Made by a program: the position numbers and the translations under genes. Under the pieces are notes generated by a model. The model worked only from the letters and a program-made list of their open reading frames with translations, had not been told where the DNA came from and did no database searches. This document shows, piece after piece, positions 31,061 to 40,366 of a stretch of 64,000 nt of DNA. Every line of letters starts with the position of its first letter. Position 1 is the stretch's first letter. The DNA lies in contig NZ_JMQN01000015.1 in the NCBI RefSeq assembly GCF_000705555.1, positions 124,001 to 188,000 on the forward strand, written 5' to 3'. This stretch comes from Marinobacterium lacunae. Its GTDB lineage: Bacteria > Pseudomonadota > Gammaproteobacteria > Pseudomonadales > Balneatricaceae.

Positions 31061-31579
31061 TCAAGAGAAGTGGCGTTTTATCCAGTAATCGATCGACAAA
31101 CGGCCTGGGCCGCGCACCATCAGGTAAAGCAGCACCGCGGCCCAGACGCCATGTGTCGGGTAAGCACCGGGATAGACAAACAGCTGAATCACAATGGTCA
31201 TGATCAGCAGGGCCAGTGCTGAGAAGCGAGTAGCCAGTCCTGCCAGAAGCAGCACGGGAAAGAGGTGTTCGGCGATGGTTGCAAGCGTTGCCGCGAACTC
31301 GACTGGTAGCAGCGGCAAGGCATACTCTTCGCGGAACAGGTAAAGGGTCGAGCCTGCAAAGTGCGGCCAGCCCAGTTCAAAGGTGCCGTCGATGAAATTC
31401 ACCGCGAAGCCCTCGATCTTGGTCTGGCCGGATGTCCAGAAGATTGCGGCGATGGAGAAGCGTGACAGCAATATGATCAGCGTTTCGGGAATGTGGCTGA
31501 GGGCGGCGACCGCTTGCTGTACACACCGAACCACGGGATTGGGTTTGTGTCGGGCAGATGGCATGACGGATGTATTCAT
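31061..31579 (-). CDS. bufD: DoxX family membrane protein BufD
   Basis: A 172-residue DoxX-family inner-membrane protein with four helices (IILLSRFSIAAIFWTSGQTKIEGF, then ATLATIAEHLFPVLLLAGLATRF). It is the last gene of a DUF2282-DUF692-DUF2063-DoxX operon, 11 bases after bufC. In published bufferin loci a DoxX protein occupies this position; its exact role (possibly electron transfer or export support) is not settled. The symbol is assigned by operon context. Confidence 0.85.
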   Translation of the reverse strand: MNTSVMPSARHKPNPVVRCVQQAVAALSHIPETLIILLSRFSIAAIFWTSGQTKIEGFAVNFIDGTFELGWPHFAGSTLYLFREEYALPLLPVEFAATLATIAEHLFPVLLLAGLATRFSALALLIMTIVIQLFVYPGAYPTHGVWAAVLLYLMVRGPGRLSIDYWIKRHFS

Positions 31580-31590
31580 GATGGTGGTCC

Positions 31591-32355
31591 TTAATAGCTC
31601 AGCACGTGCAGTGCCTGACGCTGAAGCAGCAAGGCTAGAGCGGCGTTAAGATCAAAATCGCTGTGTGTGTTCAGTGTCTCGTCCACCGCAGCGCCCAAAG
31701 TCAGTCCGTCAATCAGGCAGGCGGTGAAGGCTGCTGTCGCTCTATCGAGAGGGATAACCTCGACTTCCAGTTGAGGGCGCAGGATCAGTGCTTGCTCCGG
31801 CTGCCAGGGATCGACTTGACTCAGGGGGATCAGATCCTGATGGGCGGCCCAGAGGGACACCGCGGCATATTGCGAGCGCAGCAGGTGAGCGGATGGGTGA
31901 AGACTGATCCTCAGCTGGGGCAGGCGCTCGGGTTCTGACAATGCCACTTGCAACGTTTCAGCGGAGAGTGGTCCGGCGTCCATCGCGTGGTATGCCTGTA
32001 CCCTGGCCCATTCCAGTCGAGCAGTATCCGCCAGATAAGGCAGCGATGACGCTGGCTCGAATTCGGCTATGAAGCCGGGGAAGCTGTCGCCGAACCGGGC
32101 AAGAACGGGATGATTGGGCATATGCTCGCGAAGGTATTCCCGTGCCATGGCTCGGAAGAACTGTTCGCCCACCAGACGTTGTACCACCGAAAACGTACTC
32201 TCCAGCGCCTCGATCAGCGACACGATAACGTTGTTGCGGTAGACATCGAAGCGCGTGGTGGGGTCGGAGCCGTTCCACGCCCACAATCCCGCTGGTGCGC
32301 TCAATTCCGGGTTAAGCAACGCTTGCCGAAAGTCAGCTTCAGGCGTTCTGTTCAT
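31591..32355 (-). CDS. bufC: DUF2063 partner protein BufC
   Basis: A 254-residue member of the DUF2063 family (putative DNA-binding domain; related to HvfC and MbnC). Typical features are the RFDVYRNNVIVSLIEAL segment, VVQRLVGEQFFRAMAREY and the PNHPVLARFGDSFPGFI block in the first half. In related RiPP systems the partner docks the precursor peptide and forms a complex with the DUF692 enzyme. Its ATG overlaps the bufB stop by four bases, consistent with a stoichiometric complex. Confidence 0.88.
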   Translation of the reverse strand: MNRTPEADFRQALLNPELSAPAGLWAWNGSDPTTRFDVYRNNVIVSLIEALESTFSVVQRLVGEQFFRAMAREYLREHMPNHPVLARFGDSFPGFIAEFEPASSLPYLADTARLEWARVQAYHAMDAGPLSAETLQVALSEPERLPQLRISLHPSAHLLRSQYAAVSLWAAHQDLIPLSQVDPWQPEQALILRPQLEVEVIPLDRATAAFTACLIDGLTLGAAVDETLNTHSDFDLNAALALLLQRQALHVLSY

Positions 32356-33302
32356 AACATGGGCTCCTCAATGGCAGCGTCCACCCGAGACAGCAGCAGG
32401 TTTTGTGCTCTCAGCGCTTCGCCTACCAGAATCGGTAGCGGGGGGATGTTGTTGTCCCGCTCGATAAGTGTGGCAACTGGCCCTGTCAGCTCAAGTGCAT
32501 AAGCGTAGAGGTTCCAGACCGCATCAGCGACAGGGGCGCCGTGGCTATCGATCAGCAGTGGAGCGCCCGCGGCGTCAGTGTCACGGCTGAAGCCCGCCAA
32601 ATGGATCTCGCCCACACGGTTGCAGGGCAGTGCGCTGATGTAGTCACGGCTGTTAAGGCCATGGTTGATGCAGCTGACATAGACGTTGTTTACATCCAGC
32701 AGCAGGCCGCAGCCGGTACGCTCGACCACCGCCGAGAGAAATTCGGTTTCCGGAATGGACGAGGCGGCAAACTGTACATAGGTGGCGGGGTTCTCCAGCA
32801 GAATCTGGCGCTTGAGCCGTGTTTGCACCTGATCGACGTGTTCGCAGACGATCTTGAGACGCTCCTCGGTGTAGGGCAGTGGCAGCAGATCGTTGAAAAA
32901 CTCTCCACTATGGCTGGACCAGGCCAGATGCTCCGAAAAGCGCTCGGGCGGGTGGCGATCCAGTAATGTAACCAGCCGGCTCAGGTGGTGTTCATCGAGC
33001 GGCGCATCGCCCCCGATAGATAAGCCGACACCGTGAATCGACAGTGCGTAGTGTTCGTGCAGGCGAGAGAGGTAATGGTGGTAGGGGCCGCCCGCGACCA
33101 TATAGTTTTCGGCATGCACCTCAAGAAAGCCTATTTCCGGCAGCTGATCGAGCAGTGCCTGATAATGCTCCGGCTTGAGGCCTATGCCGGCCGAAACCGG
33201 CAGGGTGTTAAACCGGCTAGGTGCCTTTAAATTGTGGTGCGCGGCGGTCTCACCGGCCGGTGTAGCCAATCGAGTGGGCACTAAATTGGGCTGTGTCTTC
33301 AT
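32352..33302 (-). CDS. bufB: DUF692 multinuclear iron enzyme BufB
   Basis: A 316-residue DUF692 (MbnB/TglH-like) TIM-barrel enzyme expected to bind two or three non-heme irons and use oxygen to modify Cys of a precursor peptide. Candidate metal ligands lie in the conserved blocks EVHAENYM, SIHGVGLSIG, SEHLAWS, ILLENPATY, LLLDVNNVYV, GEIHLAGFS, IDSHGAPV and LIERDNNIP. GGAG lies eight bases before the ATG. It follows the DUF2282 precursor gene, so the substrate is very probably that peptide. Thiooxazole formation is known for bufferin homologues; here it is inferred. Confidence 0.92.
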   Translation of the reverse strand: MKTQPNLVPTRLATPAGETAAHHNLKAPSRFNTLPVSAGIGLKPEHYQALLDQLPEIGFLEVHAENYMVAGGPYHHYLSRLHEHYALSIHGVGLSIGGDAPLDEHHLSRLVTLLDRHPPERFSEHLAWSSHSGEFFNDLLPLPYTEERLKIVCEHVDQVQTRLKRQILLENPATYVQFAASSIPETEFLSAVVERTGCGLLLDVNNVYVSCINHGLNSRDYISALPCNRVGEIHLAGFSRDTDAAGAPLLIDSHGAPVADAVWNLYAYALELTGPVATLIERDNNIPPLPILVGEALRAQNLLLSRVDAAIEEPML

Positions 33303-33347
33303 ATCGGTTACTCCGGTGAGTTGGGTGAGACTGCCGCGACTTATGCG

Positions 33348-33644
33348 TTACATAGTCTCTTCGAAGGCTTCCAGCTGGCCGTGGCCTGTCGGAGAGGTCG
33401 GGGACTCCATCTGGGTGCAGGTGCCGGCAGGTACGGCCTTGAAGGCATTGCCCTGATAGTCTTTCTTGGCGGTGCCTGCGCAGGTGGTGCCGGGGCCAGC
33501 CTTGCAATCGTTCTGGCCTTTAAGCGCCACGCCGTAGCATTTCTCCATTTTCATCTCGTCGGCGGAGGCCGGCAGAGATGCGACGCTGATTGCAGTACCC
33601 AGAGCCAGTGCAAGAGCCGCAGCAGTAGTAGTCGTTTTAGCCAT
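33348..33644 (-). CDS. bufA1: DUF2282 bufferin precursor peptide BufA1
   Basis: A 98-residue exported peptide. Signal peptide [16 protein letters not shown]...LPASA (cleavage near residue 28) is followed by a mature part with four Cys at 36, 47, 55 and 76, in the pattern [20 protein letters not shown] and VPAGTC. This is the DUF2282 family. In described bufferins the central Cys become thiooxazoles and the outer pair forms a disulfide, giving a copper-binding periplasmic product. Unusually, about 22 residues follow the last Cys ([16 protein letters not shown]...). GGAG lies nine bases before the ATG. Confidence 0.92.
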   Translation of the reverse strand: MAKTTTTAAALALALGTAISVASLPASADEMKMEKCYGVALKGQNDCKAGPGTTCAGTAKKDYQGNAFKAVPAGTCTQMESPTSPTGHGQLEAFEETM

Positions 33645-33744
33645 TTTGTGTATCTCCAGTTTGTGATTTGTCGGCCTCTGTGTGGCCTGTTTCTGTGCGT
33701 GAAATCTGTCGGAAGAGTGAGTGCGTCATCCCTTCTTGCTGCAG

Positions 33745-33772
33745 TAGTCGGGGGAATCGCAGATTCCTTACA
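33745..33772 (-). promoter_or_regulatory. Possible ECF-type promoter and palindrome upstream of bufA1
   Basis: On the minus strand TGTAAGG-N15-CGACTA resembles ECF sigma promoters, about 100 bases before bufA1. Overlapping it is a perfect inverted repeat GGAATC-N3-GATTCC (33753-33767), which could be an operator. Homologous operons are often under ECF sigma control, but no sigma gene is in this window. Confidence 0.35.
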
Positions 33773-33814
33773 CAGGCGGAGAAAAAAATGAAAAATTGAT
33801 AAACAGAAAACGAA

Positions 33815-33840
33815 AACGCCGCTGATGGGGCAGCGGCGTT
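33815..33840 (-). terminator. Terminator after the MFS gene
   Basis: A perfect 10-bp stem, AACGCCGCTG/CAGCGGCGTT, is followed on the minus strand by TTCGTTTTC. It separates the MFS gene from the buf operon. Confidence 0.8.
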
Positions 33841-33854
33841 GGTTGGGCGTAACT

Positions 33855-35342
33855 TTACGGGGCGGGTTTTTCAGGGGGCGGTGGAGACGTTTCCTCCTCC
33901 TTGGCCGGTTCCGCGTCATGGGTGGGTGCGCTCTGGTCGTGGGCGCTCAACTCCTTGATGTCCTCAAACGGATGTACCTCCATGCCAATCATTTCGCCGC
34001 CAACCTCTATGCCGGCACTGACGGCGGCAGGCTCGGGTTCGTTCTCTTTTTTGGCATCGTCCCCCCAGGCGTCTACCCACTCGTCAGGGAAGATGTCCTC
34101 AATGTTGCTCTCTCCCTCGACCTCATAACGCGGGTCGAATTCGTTGGAGAGTTGGCTCTCCGGCATACTGGCCACATACTGCTCCTGCGCAGTAATCGGC
34201 AGTGGCGGCATGCGGTTTTGGCGGTAACGTACGTAGAGTGCCAGAGCCACTAGCAGAGTGGCGAAGCCAATAAACATGGCCGACGGTCTGAACGCTTCCA
34301 TCAGCATTGAGCCGCTGATCGGTCCGATGATGCTCCCCGCGCCGTAGCTGAGCATCAACGCCGAGCTGGCGGCGACGCGAGCGCTACTGTCGATGCGGTC
34401 GTTGGCAAGCGCCACGCCGAGCGAGTAGACCAGTGACATAAGGCCGAGCAATACAGCGGTAACAAACAGACGGATCGTAAACGCCATCTCTACCGTCATC
34501 GACACAGCACTGCTCAGCATCGCCGCAACCAACAGTACGACCAGTAATACCTTGCTGCGCTGGATACGGTCGCAGATCCAGCCGATGGGCCAGGCCAGCA
34601 GAACCGCCATCAATACCGATACGGTCATCAGCTGAGATACCTGTTTTACAGTCATCGCGGTCAAGCTGCCAAACAGCGGTACCAGTGCGTAATAGGCACC
34701 GAGCAGTATGCCCGCGGTGAACGCGCAGGTGAGCCCGAGCGGCGCTTCTCTGTAGAGAGAGAGTAGCGACATCTTGGCGCCTTGCTCAATCACCGGTGAC
34801 TGCATGCGCGACAGTGATAGCGGGATGATAGCGGCAAGCAATACCAGACCTGCGCCGGTGAACGGTACGGCACTGAGCGGGTCGGTGTAACCGACAGTGA
34901 GCTGTGCCGAGGTGGACGCGCCGTACGCCGCGATCTGATAGAGCGCGAACAGCGTTGCCCGGTTGTTGTTGTTCGCGACCGCGCCAAACCAGCTTTCGAT
35001 AATCACAAACAGCCCCGCGGCGGTGATGCCACCGACAAAGCGCAGTATGGCCCAGAAGTACACCGACTCCAGCAGCGGATAACTGATCGAGGCCATGGCC
35101 GTCAGCGAGGTCAGGGCGGCGAATGTGCGTATGTGGCCGACCTTGGCAACCAGATTGGTACACCAGTGAGAGCCGATCACAAAGCCGATGGAGTAGCACA
35201 CCATGACGAAACCGACTTGCGTCGGCGGAACCCCTTCGGCACCCAGCCGAATGCCCAGATACGTCAGCAGGAACGCATTACCGGCGTTCATCAGCATCAG
35301 GCTTATAAACAGGGCTGAGAGGGAAATGATGATCAGTCTCAC
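33855..35342 (-). CDS. MFS transporter with acidic C-terminal tail
   Basis: A 495-residue major facilitator protein related to the YcaD group. Twelve membrane helices occupy about residues 1-378, with an early MFS loop (GSHWCTNLVAKVGHIRTF). The last 115 residues are hydrophilic, rich in Glu, Asp and Pro, and end SPPPPEKPAP. Such a disordered cytoplasmic tail is unusual for the family and may be a binding or regulatory region. The substrate is unknown. Confidence 0.85.
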   Translation of the reverse strand: MRLIIISLSALFISLMLMNAGNAFLLTYLGIRLGAEGVPPTQVGFVMVCYSIGFVIGSHWCTNLVAKVGHIRTFAALTSLTAMASISYPLLESVYFWAILRFVGGITAAGLFVIIESWFGAVANNNNRATLFALYQIAAYGASTSAQLTVGYTDPLSAVPFTGAGLVLLAAIIPLSLSRMQSPVIEQGAKMSLLSLYREAPLGLTCAFTAGILLGAYYALVPLFGSLTAMTVKQVSQLMTVSVLMAVLLAWPIGWICDRIQRSKVLLVVLLVAAMLSSAVSMTVEMAFTIRLFVTAVLLGLMSLVYSLGVALANDRIDSSARVAASSALMLSYGAGSIIGPISGSMLMEAFRPSAMFIGFATLLVALALYVRYRQNRMPPLPITAQEQYVASMPESQLSNEFDPRYEVEGESNIEDIFPDEWVDAWGDDAKKENEPEPAAVSAGIEVGGEMIGMEVHPFEDIKELSAHDQSAPTHDAEPAKEEETSPPPPEKPAP

Positions 35343-35443
35343 GGTCTGGCTCCATCCATGCCGGGTATTCGGGCCGTTAACAGGCGGCTCTGGGTTGCGT
35401 TAAACATCTGTGAATCTCAAGTCTAGCAGCCGTCCTCTGACGA

Positions 35444-35479
35444 CAAAAAGAAGAGCGGCACCGTTTCCGGTACCGCTCT
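35444..35479 (-). terminator. Terminator of the liv operon
   Basis: The 12-bp stem AGAGCGGTACCG/CGGTGCCGCTCT (minus strand, one G-U pair) has a GAAA loop and ends in TCTTTTTG, just past livF. Confidence 0.85.
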
Positions 35480-35505
35480 GTTGATTGAGTGGCGAGCTTG
35501 CCGGA

Positions 35506-36207
35506 TTAGCCGCCCAGATAGGCCTTCCTGACAGCATCATGCGTCAAAAGTGCCTCGCCGGTATCACTCATTACGACACGGCCGTTCTCGAGTACGTAGC
35601 CCCGGTCGGCGATCTTCAGCGCCTGGTTGGCGTTCTGCTCAACCAGGAAGATTGTGACACCCTCTTCACGCAGGCGTTCGATAATCTCGAAAATCTGCTG
35701 GATGATGATCGGAGCCAGACCAAGGGACGGCTCGTCGAGCAATAGCAGGCGCGGATGGCTCATCAGCGCCCGGCCAATGGACAGCATCTGCTGTTCGCCA
35801 CCGGACATGGTTCCACCGCGCTGATGGTAACGCTCCTTCAGGCGTGGAAACAGCCCCAATACATGATCGAGTTGGGCTTCGTAGGCATCCTTGTCACTGA
35901 AGTATGCGCCCATGTGCAGGTTTTCGGCCACGGTCAGCCCCGAGAAGATCCGACGACCTTCGGGAACCACGGCCAGTCCCTTGCGCATGATCAGTGACGT
36001 GGACATCTGGCGAATTGATTCGCCCTCGAACAGAATCTCGCCGGAGCTTGCCTGCGGCGAGCCGCACACCGTCATCATCAGCGTGGTCTTGCCGGCACCG
36101 TTGGCGCCGATCAGGGTGACGATCTCACCCTTGTTGACCTCGATGGAAACATCGTGAAGGGCCTGAATCTGACCGTAGTGAGTGTTCACATTTTTGAGTT
36201 CAAGCAT
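35506..36207 (-). CDS. livF: Branched-chain amino acid ABC ATPase LivF
   Basis: ATP-binding subunit of a HAAT-family importer. Walker A is GANGAGKTT, the signature is MSGGEQQMLSIGRALM and Walker B is LLLLDEPSLGLAP. The 233-residue length is typical. It lies two bases after livG and is the last gene of livKHMGF. The substrate may be Leu/Ile/Val, but related systems carry amides, urea or other amino acids. Confidence 0.95.
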   Translation of the reverse strand: MLELKNVNTHYGQIQALHDVSIEVNKGEIVTLIGANGAGKTTLMMTVCGSPQASSGEILFEGESIRQMSTSLIMRKGLAVVPEGRRIFSGLTVAENLHMGAYFSDKDAYEAQLDHVLGLFPRLKERYHQRGGTMSGGEQQMLSIGRALMSHPRLLLLDEPSLGLAPIIIQQIFEIIERLREEGVTIFLVEQNANQALKIADRGYVLENGRVVMSDTGEALLTHDAVRKAYLGG

Positions 36208-36209
36208 GC

Positions 36210-36977
36210 TTAGCTCTCCCCCAGGTAAGCTTTGATGACATCGGGGTTCTGCTTCACCTCATCGGGTGTGCCGTCGGCCAGTGGTGTGCCCTGGGCGATG
36301 ACGTAGATGTGATCGGAGATACCCATGACCAGCCCCATATCGTGCTCGATCAGCAGCACCGATATTTCATGCTCGTCGCGCAGACGGATGATCAGCTGGT
36401 CCAGCTCCTTGGTTTCGAAGGGGTTCAGGCCAGCTGCCGGTTCGTCGAGCAACAGCAGTTCCGGCTGAGTCGACATGCAGCGGGCGATCTCCAGCTTACG
36501 CTGTTGACCATAGGCGAGATAGCCCGCCTCACGGTTGGCATGCTGCAACAGGTCGACCTCTTCGAGCCAATAGATAGCGCGGTCCATCGCTTCCTGTTCC
36601 AGACGGCGATAGCTCGGTGTTTTGAACATGCCTGCGAACAGGTTGGTATTCAGATGGCGGTGTTGAGCCACCAGCATGTTTTCGATCACGGTCATCTTCG
36701 AGAACAGCCGCACGTGCTGAAAGGTGCGTACCAGTCCCTTGCGCGAGATCTGGAAGTCTTTCAACCCGGCCAACTGATCACCGTTGAACAACACACTGCC
36801 GTCGGTGGGTATATAGAACCCCGACAGACAGTTGAACACCGTGGTTTTGCCGGCCCCGTTTGGGCCAATGATCGATACGATCTGTCGGTTCCTGACTTTC
36901 AGGTTGACCGCATTTACCGCGAGCAGACCACCGAAGCGCATGGTCAGCTCGTTTACATCAAGCAGCAACTGACTCAT
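36210..36977 (-). CDS. livG: Branched-chain amino acid ABC ATPase LivG
   Basis: Second ATPase of the transporter. Walker A is GPNGAGKTT, the signature region is YLAYGQQRKLEIARCM and Walker B is LLLLDEPAAGLNP, with the LivG-type C-terminal segment (GTPLADGTPDEVKQNPDVIKAYLGE). Length 255 is typical. It abuts livM and precedes livF by two bases. Confidence 0.95.
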   Translation of the reverse strand: MSQLLLDVNELTMRFGGLLAVNAVNLKVRNRQIVSIIGPNGAGKTTVFNCLSGFYIPTDGSVLFNGDQLAGLKDFQISRKGLVRTFQHVRLFSKMTVIENMLVAQHRHLNTNLFAGMFKTPSYRRLEQEAMDRAIYWLEEVDLLQHANREAGYLAYGQQRKLEIARCMSTQPELLLLDEPAAGLNPFETKELDQLIIRLRDEHEISVLLIEHDMGLVMGISDHIYVIAQGTPLADGTPDEVKQNPDVIKAYLGES

Positions 36978-38228
36978 TTATTTCAACTCCAGGTGGGGGC
37001 GTTTCATCGGTACCAGTCCTTCCGGGCGCCAGCGCATCATCACGACCATCAGCAGGCCGAACATCAGCATGCGGTAGTCGGAGAACTCGCGCGCCAGTTC
37101 CGGCAGGATCGTCATCACGATGGCGGCCAGAATTACACCGATCTGGGAGCCCATTCCGCCGAGTACCACTATTGCCAGAATGATCGCCGACTCGATGAAG
37201 ATGAACGACTCGGGACTGATAAAGCCCTGACGTGCAGCGAAGAAGCATCCGGCGAATCCAGCGGTCGATGCGCCAAGTGTAAACGCCGACAGCTTGATGA
37301 CCGTACGGTTAAGACCGAGCGAGCGGCAGGCGATCTCATCCTCACGCAACGCTTCCCAAGCGCGGCCAATCGGCATGCGCATCAGGCGGTTGATCAGATA
37401 GATCACGATAATGACCAGCAGTACGGCGATCAGGTAGAGGAAGATAACCTTGTGCCCGCTGCTGTAATCGATGCCAAAAAACTCGTGGAAGGTCTGGTTG
37501 CCCTCGCTGGCGCGACGACTGAACTCAAGGCCGAACAGGGTCGGTTTCTCGATACCGGAAATCCCATTGGGGCCGCCGGTGATGCTGGTCCAGTTGTTAA
37601 GCAGGATACGGATCATCTCACCGAACCCAAGCGTCACAATCGCCAGATAGTCACCACGCAGGCGCAGTACCGGAAAGCCCAGAATGAACCCGAATGTTGC
37701 TGCCAGCAGGGCGGCGATCGGCAGGCACATCCAGAACGAAAAGCCGAAATATTCCGACAGCAGGGCATAGGTGTAGGCGCCAACGGCGTAGAACGCCACA
37801 TAGCCAAGGTCGAGAAGACCCGCCAGCCCGACCACAATGTTCAGGCCAAGACCGAGCATGATGTAGATCAGTGTCAGGGTAGCCAGATCGACGGCCCCGC
37901 GTGACACCATGAAGGGCCACACCAGCAGCCCGACCACCAGTGCAGACAGCAGCCAGGGCTTGAGCGTGTTCCAGCTCGAACCTTGGGGCTTGAGTGCGCT
38001 CAGATTGGGCTTGGGGATGCGACCGAACAGGGCGTCGACCTGATTGGCAAACAGCTGGCCGAAGAATACCACCCCTACGCCGGCCAGAATCCAGCCCCAG
38101 CGGTCGGCACCGGCACCGGTCACGGCCAGTGTGGTACCCTCGGCCCCCAGACGTACGCCCAGCATCAGGCAAGCCAGTACCAGTGTGATACCGGCGGCGA
38201 AAATTGCGTTGTAGAGTGAACCGCGCAT
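36978..38228 (-). CDS. livM: Branched-chain amino acid permease LivM
   Basis: A 416-residue membrane permease. An N-terminal extra region of about 95 residues (DUF3382-like, with a helix pair) precedes the common permease core ([29 protein letters not shown]). The loop for ATPase contact includes [20 protein letters not shown]. Its start shares one base with the livH stop. Confidence 0.95.
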   Translation of the reverse strand: MRGSLYNAIFAAGITLVLACLMLGVRLGAEGTTLAVTGAGADRWGWILAGVGVVFFGQLFANQVDALFGRIPKPNLSALKPQGSSWNTLKPWLLSALVVGLLVWPFMVSRGAVDLATLTLIYIMLGLGLNIVVGLAGLLDLGYVAFYAVGAYTYALLSEYFGFSFWMCLPIAALLAATFGFILGFPVLRLRGDYLAIVTLGFGEMIRILLNNWTSITGGPNGISGIEKPTLFGLEFSRRASEGNQTFHEFFGIDYSSGHKVIFLYLIAVLLVIIVIYLINRLMRMPIGRAWEALREDEIACRSLGLNRTVIKLSAFTLGASTAGFAGCFFAARQGFISPESFIFIESAIILAIVVLGGMGSQIGVILAAIVMTILPELAREFSDYRMLMFGLLMVVMMRWRPEGLVPMKRPHLELK

Positions 38229-39157
38229 CAGACTTTCTCCACCTCCGGTTTACCCAGAATGCCGGTGGGTCGGAACAACAGGATGGTGACCAGCAGTCCG
38301 AATGCCACCACATCCTTGTATTCCGACGGGAAGTAGGCAGCGGTCAGTGCTTCAGTAACACCCAGGATCAGCCCGCCAAGCATGGCGCCGGGAATCGATC
38401 CGATACCGCCGAGCACCGCAGCGGTAAACGCTTTGAGCCCCGCCATGAAGCCAATGAACGGGTTGATGACACCGTAGTAGAGGCCGAGCAACAGGCCGGC
38501 GATCGCCGCCAGCGCCGCGCCGATGACGAATGTCAGCGAAATGATGCGGTTGGTGTCGATACCCAGCAGGTTGGTCATGCCCAAGTCCTCAGCGCAGGCG
38601 CGGCAGGCGCGTCCCATGCGTGAGCGCGAGATGAACAGTGTCAGGGAAGTCATGGTGACCAGGGTGACAACCCAGATCAGCAGCTGCATCCAAGACAGGG
38701 TAACCTCGAAGGTATCCAGTGAACCCAACTCAAGCACACTGCCGGAGATCAGCGGTGCCAGGGCAACATCGCGTGAGCCTTGGGCCAGAGCGACATAGTT
38801 TTGCAGGAAAATGGACATACCGATCGCCGAAATCAAGGCAATCAGGCGGTTCGATCCGCGCAGCGGTCGGTAGGCGACACGCTCGACCGTCCAGCCATAG
38901 GTGCTGGCGATCAGCATCGCAACCAGAAGTGCGATAAACAGGACCAGTGGCAGGGCAAAACTGCCCATGGCCAAGAGGCCTGTGATCACGATAAAGGAGA
39001 CGTAGGATCCGATCATATAGATTTCGCCGTGGGCGAAATTGATCATGCCGATAATGCCGTACACCATCGTGTAGCCGATGGCGATCAGGGCGTAGGTCGA
39101 GCCGATAGTCAGTCCATTGATGATCTGCTGCAGAAGGTAGAGGCTGGCTTCAGTCAT
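38228..39157 (-). CDS. livH: Branched-chain amino acid permease LivH
   Basis: A 309-residue permease with eight or so helices. It begins [27 protein letters not shown], a hallmark of LivH, and carries the EAA-like loop [22 protein letters not shown]. It pairs with LivM to form the channel. It follows livK after an 84-base gap holding an attenuator hairpin. Confidence 0.95.
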   Translation of the reverse strand: MTEASLYLLQQIINGLTIGSTYALIAIGYTMVYGIIGMINFAHGEIYMIGSYVSFIVITGLLAMGSFALPLVLFIALLVAMLIASTYGWTVERVAYRPLRGSNRLIALISAIGMSIFLQNYVALAQGSRDVALAPLISGSVLELGSLDTFEVTLSWMQLLIWVVTLVTMTSLTLFISRSRMGRACRACAEDLGMTNLLGIDTNRIISLTFVIGAALAAIAGLLLGLYYGVINPFIGFMAGLKAFTAAVLGGIGSIPGAMLGGLILGVTEALTAAYFPSEYKDVVAFGLLVTILLFRPTGILGKPEVEKV

Positions 39158-39177
39158 CGATACTTACCAGATAGATA

Positions 39178-39211
39178 AAACGATACCCCTGCGCTGTTGG
39201 CACAGGGGTAT
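39178..39211 (-). terminator. Attenuator hairpin livK-livH
   Basis: A 9-bp stem, ATACCCCTG/CAGGGGTAT, with an 11-base loop is followed on the minus strand by CGTTTTATC. It lies between the binding-protein gene and the permeases, so it probably reduces readthrough. Confidence 0.65.
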
Positions 39212-39241
39212 TCGGGTTCAGGGTTTAAACGCGACTCAGGA

Positions 39242-40366
39242 TCACTGAGCGGGCGTTTTGGATCCGTCGGCGTGCAGCTGGTACACGAGGAAGGTGGACT
39301 CGGTCAGGTCGCCCTTGTCGTCATATTTGACGGTGCCGATTGCCGTATCGAAGCTGTTGGCCTTGATGTATTCGGCCATCTTGACGGAATCGGTGCTGTC
39401 GATAGCCTTGACGGTGTCAGCCATGATCTGAACGGCAGCGTATGCCGGGAAGACGAACGGACCGGTGGGATCTTCACCCTTGGCCTCGATCGCTTTTACG
39501 CGCTCGGCGTTTTCCGGGTTCTGATCGAACGCTTTCGGTGCGGTCGCCAGTACGCCTTCTACAGCATCACCTGCGATCTTCGCCAGATCGGAGTTGACGA
39601 TACCTTCAGGGCCCATGAACTGTGCTTTCAGGCCTTTCTCGGCTGCCTGGCGCAGGATCAGGCCCAGTTCCGGGTGGTAGCCGCCGTAGTAGACGAAATC
39701 CACATCGGCTTTCTGCAGCTTGGCGATCAGCGCGGAGAAGTCTTTATCACCGGCGGTAACACCTTCGAACATCACCGGTTCAACGCCGGCTGCTACCAGA
39801 CCATCGCGCACGACGGTTGCCAGACCTTCGCCATACTGCTGCTTGTCATGGATAACCGCGATAGTTTTCGGCTTGGCGGTATCGAGGATGTACTGTGTTG
39901 CCATTGAGCCCTGCAGGCTGTCCAGACCGATGGTACGGAAAATCATGCCGTAGCCTTTTTCGGTGATGGTCGGCGACGTGGACGCCGCGGTAATCATCAG
40001 GACGCCTTCCTCTTCATAGATGTCAGAGGCCGGTTCAGTGGAGCTGGAGCAGAGGTGACCGACAACGTGGGTGATACCGTCGTTGACGATTTTGTTGGCC
40101 ACGGCCACGGCCTGTTTCGGATCGCAGGCGTCATCGTAAATAACGCCTTCCACATCCATGCCGTTGATGCCGCCGTTGGCATTGAGGTAGTCGATAGCGG
40201 CCATAACGCCGATTTTCTGCATGTCGCCGTACTGGGCAACTGGGCCGGTCGCCGGACCTGCCAATGCGATCTTGAACGTGTCGGCCTGCGCTGTGCCGAC
40301 AATTGTCAGTGCGGTGGCCGCTGCCAGCAAGGTCTTGCTAAAGCGTTTCGTGTAGCTGTTCGCCAT
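39242..40366 (-). CDS. livK: Branched-chain amino acid binding protein LivK-like
   Basis: Periplasmic type I binding protein of about 374 residues. The signal peptide runs from MANSYTKRF to about GTAQA, then DTFKIALAGPATGPVAQYGDM begins the mature domain; the family DDACDPKQAVAVANKIV and STSPTITEKGYGMIFRT segments are clear. The start at 40366 has AGGGGA eight bases upstream; a longer frame adds 12 residues. It leads the liv operon. The preferred ligand is inferred only from family. Confidence 0.93.
   Translation of the reverse strand: MANSYTKRFSKTLLAAATALTIVGTAQADTFKIALAGPATGPVAQYGDMQKIGVMAAIDYLNANGGINGMDVEGVIYDDACDPKQAVAVANKIVNDGITHVVGHLCSSSTEPASDIYEEEGVLMITAASTSPTITEKGYGMIFRTIGLDSLQGSMATQYILDTAKPKTIAVIHDKQQYGEGLATVVRDGLVAAGVEPVMFEGVTAGDKDFSALIAKLQKADVDFVYYGGYHPELGLILRQAAEKGLKAQFMGPEGIVNSDLAKIAGDAVEGVLATAPKAFDQNPENAERVKAIEAKGEDPTGPFVFPAYAAVQIMADTVKAIDSTDSVKMAEYIKANSFDTAIGTVKYDDKGDLTESTFLVYQLHADGSKTPAQ

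Noticed and set aside
36309-37904. 531-residue plus-strand frame across livG and livM
   Set aside because: Opposite two clear liv genes and spanning their junction; no domain features.
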